Shown piece after piece: positions 18,901 to 25,391 of a stretch of 64,000 nt of DNA (position 1 is its first letter; the number at the start of each line of letters is the position of its first letter). The notes beneath the pieces were generated by a model, which made no database searches, was not told where the DNA came from, and worked only from the letters and a program-made list of their open reading frames with translations. The position numbers and the translations under genes are program-made. This DNA is from CADEED01 sp964444835 (GTDB lineage: Bacteria > Pseudomonadota > Gammaproteobacteria > Steroidobacterales > Steroidobacteraceae). Location: assembly GCA_964444835.1 (NCBI GenBank), contig CAYUIT010000017.1, positions 1 through 64,000 of the forward strand, given 5' to 3'.

Positions 18901-19046
18901 ATGACGTTGACGAGCGGAAATGTGACGTCCGGATTGAGATTGATTGGCAGCCGCACGAACGACACGATGCCCACGAACAGGAGCACGACGAACATCACGA
19001 TCGGCAAGATCGGATTGCGAATCGCCCATGCGGACATGTTCTTCAT
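15951..19046 (-). CDS. RND-family multidrug efflux transporter (AcrB-like inner-membrane pump)
   Basis: 1031-residue proton-driven efflux pump of the hydrophobe/amphiphile exporter type. The N-terminus MSAWAIRNPILPIVMFVVLLFVGIVSFVRLPINLNPDVTFP is the first transmembrane helix. The proton-relay region has LVAGVLVDDAIVEIENI, corresponding to the paired aspartates of TM4 in AcrB. The late RARPIVMTTVAMVAGMLPIALGLGGDASFNRPMAIAVIGGL segment is also characteristic. Its start overlaps the stop of the adaptor gene by four bases (ATGA), so the two are translationally coupled. No outer-membrane channel gene follows, so the pump must borrow a TolC-like protein encoded elsewhere. Substrates cannot be predicted. 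Confidence 0.93.
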   Translation of the reverse strand: MKNMSAWAIRNPILPIVMFVVLLFVGIVSFVRLPINLNPDVTFPLVNVIVTQPGAAPTEIETQVTRKIEAAVAGIGDVRSISSRAAEGQSFTNIEFQIGTPIDRAVNDVRDAISKVRAELPDGIDEPLVQRIDAEGGPFIYYAVSTTSMTLEELSWFVDNSIAKRLGGLPGVAQVNRGGGVDREIRVELDPARLQALGITAVEVNQQIRQLNLDAPGGRAQVGGGEQSIRVLGGASTAEELGDRQISLGGGRTVRLRDLGTVTDGVAEVRTVSRWNGRPTTTFGVARSRGSSDVTVLALVEEELAKIKAERPDIALKTVFTTVENTKRAYRSALTAMIEGAILAVIVVWFFLRDGRATFIAALAIPLSAIPTFFLMQSLGFTLNSISLLALSLVAGVLVDDAIVEIENIVRHMRMGKSGYQAAIDAADEIGLAVVATSATIMAVFLPVSFMGGIIGQYFQQFGLTVAGSVLFSLLVARLITPVIAAFTLKPHAALQSADGPMMERYLNALRWSIRHRWLTIAGATAFFFASLILLAIIPKTFVPPNDFSSSQVNVELPPGVRLEDTAKVAAAVTDLLLKQPEVTDVIEFVGEDDVRNAQVYVSLVQPKDRDVSQDEWEKRLAPALREIPDARISFGGNGPGGGKPVSIYIVGDDPVAVEQAAHRVIDEMKTLPELDDPRINGDYTRPEILVRPRSDLAAELGVSVAAISQTIRIATLGDLPQTAPKFSLRDRQIPIRVSLRESSREDLATLENLPVPTANGGSVPLKAVADISFGQGPATVRRYNQSRRMYLESGLAPGAVLGDAIKKIDELPSLKNLPNGVRRVDVGESQFFGELMKSFGLAMGAGVLMVYAVMVLLFARVLQPITILSALPLSIGGAALGLLAFNEPFSLAVVIGFLMLMGIVGKNSILLVDFAVEEMRAGRDRETALIEAGHKRARPIVMTTVAMVAGMLPIALGLGGDASFNRPMAIAVIGGLITSTALTLVVVPAVFTIIDDIERKVGPFFRRVLAHDEHATPADQSAQPPAAPAG

Positions 19047-20206
19047 GACTTCGCCTTTGCGGCTGCCGCCGCCTCAGCAGCACGCGTGGCGTTCTCGCCT
19101 GGCGTGGTCGTACGCACTGTCTCACCGATGGTCAAGAACGCCGCTGCGGTCGACACAACTCGCTCGGCACCCGTCAAGCCGCTGTCGATGACAACTCCGT
19201 CGTTGCGTGTTCCGGAGACTCGCACATCTACGCGCTGTACCTTGCTGTTAGCGTCCACGACCAAGACATAGGTGCCGCGCGGATCCGACAACACGGCCGT
19301 CTGCGGAATCACTGGACGTTTATCGGCACGCACAACCACTTCGCCACGTGCGAACGCACCCGGACGCAACAGGGGATCGCGCTCGAGTGAAATGCGCACC
19401 GAACCCAAACGTGTGTCCGGATCGATGACGGCGCCTAACAACCGCACCTTACCGATGAACGGCTTCTCGATGCCCGTGACGAACACTTTGGCTTCCTGGC
19501 CTACCGCCAAGCCCGGAAGGTCTTGCTCCGCCACGCGACCGCGCATTTCGACCGCGCCGCCACGGCCCAACCGAAACAAAGGCTCGCCGCCGACCGTTGC
19601 CGTTTGCCCGACTTCTGCCGAGCGCGTCAGCACAATGCCATCCGCGGGTGCGCGAATCTCCGTGCGCCCGAGACGCGCACGCGCTTCGGCCAGCTGTGCC
19701 GCAGCACTGCGCACGCGCGCCTCCGCGTTGGCCGCCGCACCCCGACGCCGCTCGATTTCTTCCGCTGACAAGGCGCCCGACGCCGCGACAGCCTGCGCGC
19801 GACGGTATTCCGCCTGCGACAGATCCGCGGACGTGCGTGCTTCTTCGAGTGCCGCTTGCAGGCTCGCGACTTGGGGTTGCGCTACCGCCGTGCTCAGGCG
19901 CGTTAACACCTGGCCGCGGCGCACGCGATCACCCACCTCGACGAGGACAGCCGCAATGCGACCGCCTTCGCCCTCGACAGTGATGGGCATTTCGTCCTGC
20001 GCGTTGATCGTGCCGGAGAATGTTGCAACCGTCGTCACCGCCGACAGTCCTGGCGTGACCACAGTGACCAAAGGCGCAGGCTTGGCCGGCGCTGGGGCTT
20101 TACCGGAGCAGGCCGCGACCAGCCCAGTGACCACCAGGATCGAAAACATTGCGGACGCGAAACGCCAGACCGCCGCAGCCGCGTTTGGCCGTAGTTCATT
20201 ATTCAT
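19043..20206 (-). CDS. RND efflux periplasmic adaptor subunit (membrane fusion lipoprotein)
   Basis: 387-residue HlyD/AcrA-type adaptor that bridges the RND pump to an outer-membrane channel. A lipoprotein signal is visible (SILVVTGLVAACSGK, lipobox VAAC). It is followed by the lipoyl/barrel-sandwich segment (GRIAAVLVEVGDRVRRGQVLTRL), a coiled-coil hairpin rich in Ala/Arg/Glu (about residues 95-165), and beta-barrel segments ending in GLTGAERVVSTAAAFLTIGETVRT. ATG 20206 (MNNELRPN) is chosen because it puts the signal peptide at normal length; an upstream start at 20266 would add 20 basic residues. The gene is divergent from the M48 protease gene. Confidence 0.9.
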   Translation of the reverse strand: MNNELRPNAAAAVWRFASAMFSILVVTGLVAACSGKAPAPAKPAPLVTVVTPGLSAVTTVATFSGTINAQDEMPITVEGEGGRIAAVLVEVGDRVRRGQVLTRLSTAVAQPQVASLQAALEEARTSADLSQAEYRRAQAVAASGALSAEEIERRRGAAANAEARVRSAAAQLAEARARLGRTEIRAPADGIVLTRSAEVGQTATVGGEPLFRLGRGGAVEMRGRVAEQDLPGLAVGQEAKVFVTGIEKPFIGKVRLLGAVIDPDTRLGSVRISLERDPLLRPGAFARGEVVVRADKRPVIPQTAVLSDPRGTYVLVVDANSKVQRVDVRVSGTRNDGVVIDSGLTGAERVVSTAAAFLTIGETVRTTTPGENATRAAEAAAAAKAKS

Positions 20207-20331
20207 AGGGGTTTTTCGGGAAACTATGGAGCGCGATGGGCTCCGCAAAGGTTTTGATTCTATCACCTAGGCGTTACCGCCCCAATTCGTTGCAAAATAG
20301 CGCAGTCGTCACTCAATGGAATGAGCCTGCC

Positions 20332-21918
20332 ATGCAGTCCACCCAGCGTCTCAGTGTGTTTGCGTCCCTCACGGTGTCGTTCGTCCTCGCGTTGAGCGGT
20401 TGTGGCACTAATCCTGTTACGGGCAAGAAAGAAATCCAACTCATTTCGACCGACCAAGAGATTCGTCTCGGCGCACAAAACTACGCGCCGTCGCGTCAGA
20501 GCCAGGGCGGCGATGTCGTTGCACTTCCCGAACTGACGACCTACATCAACGAAGTTGGGCAAAAACTCGCCGCCGTTTCCGACCGCCAACTGCCGTACGA
20601 GTTCGTCGTCCTCAATAGTTCTGTGCCGAATGCCTGGGCTCTCCCAGGCGGCAAGATCGCCGTGAATCGTGGCTTGCTCACCACATTGGAGAGCGAGGCC
20701 GAATTGGCGGCGGTGTTGGGTCACGAAATCGTGCACGCAGCAGCGCGCCACGGTGCAAAAGCGCAGGAGCGCGGGACGTTCATGCAAGTCGGCATGGTTG
20801 CCGCGCAAATTGGCATGGCGATGAGCGACACGAATCCGAACGTCGGCAATCTCGTGCTGCAAGGGGCCGGGCTCGGGGCCCAGATGGCGATGATGAAGTA
20901 CGGTCGGGATGCGGAACTCGAGGCCGATCTGTACGGCATGCAGTACATGCGCCGTGCCGGTTATGACCCCGCCGCAGCCATCACGTTGCAACAAAAGTTT
21001 TTGGCGCTGTCGCAGAAAGACGGGCGCAACCAGAGTTGGCTCGAAGGCTTGTTTGCGTCGCATCCACCGTCAGCCGAGCGCGTCGCCAAGAACACAGAAA
21101 CAGCCGCGAGCCTCGGTGCGGGTGGCGATGTGGGTGCCGATCGCTATCGCGCGCGACTCGCGTCATTGTTCGCGGCCAAGCCTGCCTACGACAAGGCCGA
21201 TGAAGCGTTGGCTGCGGCCGGCAAGAAGGACTTCGCCCGTGCCAAGTCGCTGGCAGCCGAGGCGACTCGCCTGTTCCCGCGCGAGGCGCGCTTCCATCAG
21301 TTGCAAGGCGATATCGCGTTGGCCGAGAAGCAGCCCACGCAGGCTGTGTCATTCTATGAGCGCGCCGTGCAACTTGATCCTAACTACTTTGGCGGCTACC
21401 TCGGCGGCGGTGTCGCGGCGTATCGTCTGGGTAACAAGCCGAAGGCCGAAGAATGGCTGACGAAGAGCGCGAATCTGTTGCCGACGGCTCCCGCGCTGTT
21501 CTACCTCGGTTCGATGGCCAAGGAGAGCGGCAATGTCGAACGCGCCATGGAGCTGTTCAAGACCGCTGCGAGTTCGCAGAGTGACATCGGGAAGCAAGCG
21601 GCTGCCGAGTACACGTTGCTCGATTTGCCTCGCAATCCTGGCAACTACATCGCGAGCGCGCTGCAGGCCGATTCGCGCGGCAACGGGATCGTCATCCTCG
21701 AGAACCGCGCGCCGGTGGCACTCGCCAACATTGTGGTGACGCCCGTGCGGATCGATGCGGCCGGTCGCGTGGTTGAGCAAGCGCGAACCTTGCAGATCAA
21801 TCGGACGTTGCAGCCCGGTGAGCGCATCAGTCTCGATGCGGGCATCGGTGCTGTGACGCCGGAGTTGTTGCCGCAGTTGCGGGTCCGCGTGGATCGCGCA
21901 GCGGCGATTGAGCGCTGA
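20332..21918 (+). CDS. M48 family metallopeptidase lipoprotein with TPR region (BepA/YfgC-like)
   Basis: 528-residue periplasmic zinc protease. The signal sequence ends in the lipobox LSGC (LALSGCGTNPVTGKKE). The peptidase domain has LGHEIVHAAARH (HEIVH at residues 131-135) and the downstream third-ligand region DAELEADLYGMQYM. The second half has TPR-like repeats (FHQLQGDIALAEKQPTQAVSFYERAVQLDPNYFGGYLG) and a C-terminal beta-rich tail. E. coli BepA, of similar plan, guards outer-membrane protein assembly; a like role is inferred. Start 20332 is used because it gives a proper signal peptide; an earlier in-frame ATG at 20236 does not. Confidence 0.9.
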   Translation: MQSTQRLSVFASLTVSFVLALSGCGTNPVTGKKEIQLISTDQEIRLGAQNYAPSRQSQGGDVVALPELTTYINEVGQKLAAVSDRQLPYEFVVLNSSVPNAWALPGGKIAVNRGLLTTLESEAELAAVLGHEIVHAAARHGAKAQERGTFMQVGMVAAQIGMAMSDTNPNVGNLVLQGAGLGAQMAMMKYGRDAELEADLYGMQYMRRAGYDPAAAITLQQKFLALSQKDGRNQSWLEGLFASHPPSAERVAKNTETAASLGAGGDVGADRYRARLASLFAAKPAYDKADEALAAAGKKDFARAKSLAAEATRLFPREARFHQLQGDIALAEKQPTQAVSFYERAVQLDPNYFGGYLGGGVAAYRLGNKPKAEEWLTKSANLLPTAPALFYLGSMAKESGNVERAMELFKTAASSQSDIGKQAAAEYTLLDLPRNPGNYIASALQADSRGNGIVILENRAPVALANIVVTPVRIDAAGRVVEQARTLQINRTLQPGERISLDAGIGAVTPELLPQLRVRVDRAAAIER

Positions 21919-21948
21919 GCACCATGCGGAATGGCGCAGGTGTGACTG

Positions 21949-22854
21949 CTACAAAAAGGTCTCTGCCGTGGCGAGAATCTTGACGCGGTCGGCGAACAGC
22001 ATCGGCAAGTCCGTTGCGTAGAAGCCAAGCTCATCGAGCCAAGGCTGGGCACTCTTGACGATGTGTCTCGGCAACTCTGCCTCGGGCGGTGCCTCGTCAG
22101 CGTACGCTGCGATCGCGCGGGCGAGCGACAATTGAAGCACTTCGGCGCGGTCGGTTCGTGCGGCATCGGGCCGACGCCAATGACGAATGCACGCCGCCAC
22201 GTTCGCCGGTAACAGCCACGCCACAGCTAGTTGCGCGCCAACTTGTGCTTCGAAGCCAGCAGCGAAGTCTTGGAGCGCCTCACGCGACGTGGCCTCGGTC
22301 GGCTTGCCCGAGCGGCTCAGTCGCCACAGGATCACCGCGAAGCCCACCCGATGCAGCAACCCGGCGAGATACGCCGACTCCACGTTGCGGCGCTTGGCGC
22401 GCGCGAGTTCTTGATTGAAGAGGGCCGTAAGTACGGATTCGCGCCACAGCTTGGTCAGATCGCGGCGGAACAGCGGCGAGGCAAACAAGTCGCTGCGCAC
22501 CGCGAAACTATAGGCAATCTTGCGCACTTCGAGCATGCCAAGCCAAGCGATCGCTTGCTTCAATGTCACGACGGGCGCGCCGCGCACGTACAGCGCGCTA
22601 TTGGCTACCCGCATGACTTGCGCGGCCAACGCGACATCGCGTTCGATCAGTAACGATAGCTGTGCGGCTCCAACGGAGGGTGCGCTGTCGTCCGCCTCTT
22701 CGTCGAGATCGCCGCCTGCGATGCGTGCGACACGCTGCGCGATTTCCGGCAGCGGCGGCAACTCCAGAGACTGCGGATCGCAAGCCGAGCGCAACGCGCT
22801 ATCGTTGTCGGCGTTTGACGATGCGTAGAGCAGGGTTTTCTCGAGACGCGACAT
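21949..22854 (-). CDS. HDOD domain-containing protein
   Basis: 301-residue cytosolic protein with an HDOD domain, an HD-related fold lacking the metal-binding residues that often serves as a signalling scaffold in c-di-GMP or stress circuits. Supporting segments are LPPLPEIAQRVARI, LSLLIERDVALAAQVMRVANSALY, LKQAIAWLGMLEVRKIA and YLAGLLHRVGFAVIL. No output domain is attached. The start at 22854 (MSRLEKTLLYASS) is preferred over one at 22908. It is divergent from the phosphatase gene at 22932; a diguanylate cyclase gene lies just beyond, so a shared signalling role is possible but unproven. Confidence 0.85.
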   Translation of the reverse strand: MSRLEKTLLYASSNADNDSALRSACDPQSLELPPLPEIAQRVARIAGGDLDEEADDSAPSVGAAQLSLLIERDVALAAQVMRVANSALYVRGAPVVTLKQAIAWLGMLEVRKIAYSFAVRSDLFASPLFRRDLTKLWRESVLTALFNQELARAKRRNVESAYLAGLLHRVGFAVILWRLSRSGKPTEATSREALQDFAAGFEAQVGAQLAVAWLLPANVAACIRHWRRPDAARTDRAEVLQLSLARAIAAYADEAPPEAELPRHIVKSAQPWLDELGFYATDLPMLFADRVKILATAETFL

Positions 22855-22931
22855 AACATTCCGACCCGCGTGGCACTCCAACCTGTTCCATCGGCGGCGA
22901 CCCGCCAAACTTGAATCGGTAAGATGCGCGG

Positions 22932-23417
22932 ATGCGTGTGTTGTTTGTGTGTCTTGGAAACATTTGTCGCTCGCCGACTGCTGAAGGCGTGTTTCGTGAA
23001 CTGCTTCGCCGCGAGGCGCCGAGCCTTGCCTCGCGCTGCATTGTCGATTCAGCGGGCACAGCCGACTACCACATCGGTGCGCCGCCCGATCGCCGTACGG
23101 TGGCGGCCGCCAAGGCGCGCGGCTACGACTTGTCAGCGCTGCGAGCGCGCCAGTTGGACCCCGAGGATTTTGAGCAGTTCGATTTGTTGTTAGCGATGGA
23201 TCGAGCCAACGCCGCCGAGCTGCGTGCGCGGGCGCCGAGTCGCGCGCTGGAGCGCATTCAATTGTTTCTGGAGTTCGCGCCAGAGCTCGGCTTGGAAGAA
23301 GTTCCTGATCCGTATTACGGCTCGCACGCGGATTTCGTGCGGGTGGTCGATTTGGCGGAGGCCGGTGCGCGCGGCTTGTTAGCTCACGTCAAGCGCGTTT
23401 CAGCAAAGAATCCGTGA
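22932..23417 (+). CDS. Low-molecular-weight protein tyrosine phosphatase
   Basis: 161-residue cytosolic phosphatase. The N-terminal catalytic loop is CLGNICRS (C7 nucleophile, R13) in MRVLFVCLGNICRSPTAEGVF. The general-acid region near the C-terminus is VPDPYYGS. Length matches the family (about 150-165). In pseudomonads the same gene follows kdsB and precedes murB and rne; here it is separated from kdsB by about 16 kb and followed by a convergent diguanylate cyclase gene. Its last 29 bases overlap the 3' end of that gene. A TAAGAT box ends 7 bases before the ATG and no Shine-Dalgarno is seen. Confidence 0.92.
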   Translation: MRVLFVCLGNICRSPTAEGVFRELLRREAPSLASRCIVDSAGTADYHIGAPPDRRTVAAAKARGYDLSALRARQLDPEDFEQFDLLLAMDRANAAELRARAPSRALERIQLFLEFAPELGLEEVPDPYYGSHADFVRVVDLAEAGARGLLAHVKRVSAKNP

Positions 23418-25317
23418 GCGCGTCGTTCGCCGCACCCATCGACGGCTCATAGAATTCGATACGGTCGCGGCCAGTCGACTTCGCGGCATACAGCGCGATG
23501 TCGGCCCGACGGATCACTTGATCGAGCGTGCGATCGTTCGGCCCGATCACGGTGAGCCCGCAGCTCAAGGTTACGCGCTCGCCGTCGGGCGCACCTGCAA
23601 TCGTCAGACCATGCATGGCTGTGCGCAAGCGCTCGAGTGCCGCCGTCGCCTCGGCGAGCGTGGTGTCGGGCAGTAGCAGCAAGAATTCTTCACCACCGTA
23701 GCGGCCCAGAGAATCAGCGGCTCTGAGTTGCTCCGTCGCGAGCGTGCCGAAACGGCGCAGGATGTCGTCGCCCACATCGTGGCCGAATCGATCGTTCACT
23801 TCCTTGAAATGATCGAGATCGATCAAGCCGATGACGCCTGAGATGCGCCTTGAGTTGGCCGCCTTCAGCATGTCGGCTGCTGCCGCGAGGATCTTGCGTC
23901 GATTCGGTAGGCGCGTGAGTTCATCGCGCTCCGCGAGCGCTGTAAGTTCGGTTCGGTAGCGGCGGTTGGACCACAGCGCGTACCCCAGTACAACCGCCGT
24001 CAAAAACGCGGCGAGGCCTGCGGCGCCCGCGACGACCGTGAAGCGTTGTTGTGCCGCCAGCCGCTCTTCGGCCAGTTTCTTGTCGGCTGCCAACAGCGCG
24101 TTCTGTTGTTTCTCGTGATCGATGTCGAACTGCACCCGCAGCGCTGCGACTTCACGGATGCGATCGAGTTCACTCTGCTCGCGAATGCGGCGTAAGAATT
24201 CGCCCTGATCGCGAAACGCGCTCTGAAAATCGCCCGTATCCGCGTATGCGCGTGCTCGCAACTCGTATAGGGCTGCAATGTCATCCGCCGGTGCGGCGCC
24301 GCCAGGGGCAATGGCGACGTTGAAGAAATCGATCGATTCGCGCGGTTGGTTCTGCGCGAGTGCCAGCCGGCCGCGCAGCGCTGCCAACGTGCGATAGTCG
24401 TTATCGTCCATGCCTTGCGTGCGCTTCAGCGTCGCCTCGGCGCGGTTGCACCACGTGCGCGCGGCTTCGAATTGCTGCCGCTCGATTTCGACGCCACACA
24501 GTCGCATTTCCGACAAGCCCGTGCCGACCGTGTCGGGAATTTCCATGTGAACTTTGAGCGCTTCATATGAGGCGGCAAGGGCCTCTTCGAGGCGGCCCGC
24601 CGACTTCAAAATCGAGGCACGTCGATCGAGCGCGGTGGCGAGCCGCACTTGCGCTTTTTCCGCGCGGAAGAACGCGATCGATTGATCGACGAGCGAGAGG
24701 GCGGCCGCATAGTCCTTGGCAGCATAGTGCGCCATCGACAAACGGCCCGAGGCGACCATCTGCTCCTCGGGCGTTGAGTACTGGCCTAACAACTCGTGCG
24801 CGCGCGTCAGATCGTGCAGCGCTTGGTCTGTATTGCCTTCCCGAAAATGCAGCCAGCCGCGGTCGCGCAAGGTGCAGCCGAGCACGAGCGGGCGCGAGCC
24901 TGCCATATCGACGATGCGCGAGAGTTCGGCAATGGCGGTATCGATGCCCCCCACATTGGTGCTGACGAGCGCGCGGACGGTACGCAGCCGAATAGCGAGA
25001 TCGGATGTGTCGCCGCCCGGCAGCAGCGCAAGTCCTGCGTCGGCATAGGTGACCGCTTGGCGACTCAGGCCTAACTGGCGCGACGCATCGGCGGCCATCG
25101 CGTGCAGCTTGACGAGCTGGAGATCATCGGGGCGTTTGGTCGCGCCGATCGCGGCCGTCAGGCGCTTGAGGGCGGCAGCAGGCTCACGAAAGGCGAGTTG
25201 CTCGAGCTCGCGAAATTCGCCTTGGTCTTCTGCGAGGCACGCTGCACGCGCGGGCAGCGCGGTCGCGATGCAGCCGACGAGCACGAGAGCAACGATGGCG
25301 ACGGAAGAACGCTTCAC
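23389..25317 (-). CDS. Membrane diguanylate cyclase (GGDEF) with periplasmic TPR-like sensor region
   Basis: 642-residue protein predicted to make cyclic di-GMP from two GTP. It has a signal peptide (MKRSSVAIVALVLVGCIATALPARA) and a long helical TPR-like region (about residues 30-400), then a transmembrane helix near 425-448 (VVAGAAGLAAFLTAVVLGYALW). A cytosolic GGDEF domain follows with the active site GGEEF at 541-545. The inhibitory I-site RAAD lies five residues before it, so product feedback is expected. The layout resembles other seven-TPR/GGDEF receptors that sense periplasmic ligands. It converges with the phosphatase gene, overlapping it by 29 bases. Confidence 0.9.
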   Translation of the reverse strand: MKRSSVAIVALVLVGCIATALPARAACLAEDQGEFRELEQLAFREPAAALKRLTAAIGATKRPDDLQLVKLHAMAADASRQLGLSRQAVTYADAGLALLPGGDTSDLAIRLRTVRALVSTNVGGIDTAIAELSRIVDMAGSRPLVLGCTLRDRGWLHFREGNTDQALHDLTRAHELLGQYSTPEEQMVASGRLSMAHYAAKDYAAALSLVDQSIAFFRAEKAQVRLATALDRRASILKSAGRLEEALAASYEALKVHMEIPDTVGTGLSEMRLCGVEIERQQFEAARTWCNRAEATLKRTQGMDDNDYRTLAALRGRLALAQNQPRESIDFFNVAIAPGGAAPADDIAALYELRARAYADTGDFQSAFRDQGEFLRRIREQSELDRIREVAALRVQFDIDHEKQQNALLAADKKLAEERLAAQQRFTVVAGAAGLAAFLTAVVLGYALWSNRRYRTELTALAERDELTRLPNRRKILAAAADMLKAANSRRISGVIGLIDLDHFKEVNDRFGHDVGDDILRRFGTLATEQLRAADSLGRYGGEEFLLLLPDTTLAEATAALERLRTAMHGLTIAGAPDGERVTLSCGLTVIGPNDRTLDQVIRRADIALYAAKSTGRDRIEFYEPSMGAANDALTDSLLKRA

Positions 25318-25391
25318 GCCGCCATAGTGCCCGCTCAGGCACTCGCGGTCGAGCCCGTATCTGCGCTCAACCGCGAGGATTCAGCCTGCCA

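Noticed and set aside
19272..20270. 332-residue plus-strand open frame opposite the RND adaptor gene
   Set aside because: Arg/Ser/Ala/Thr-rich composition with no domain features; the minus-strand adaptor with lipobox and lipoyl motif explains the region.
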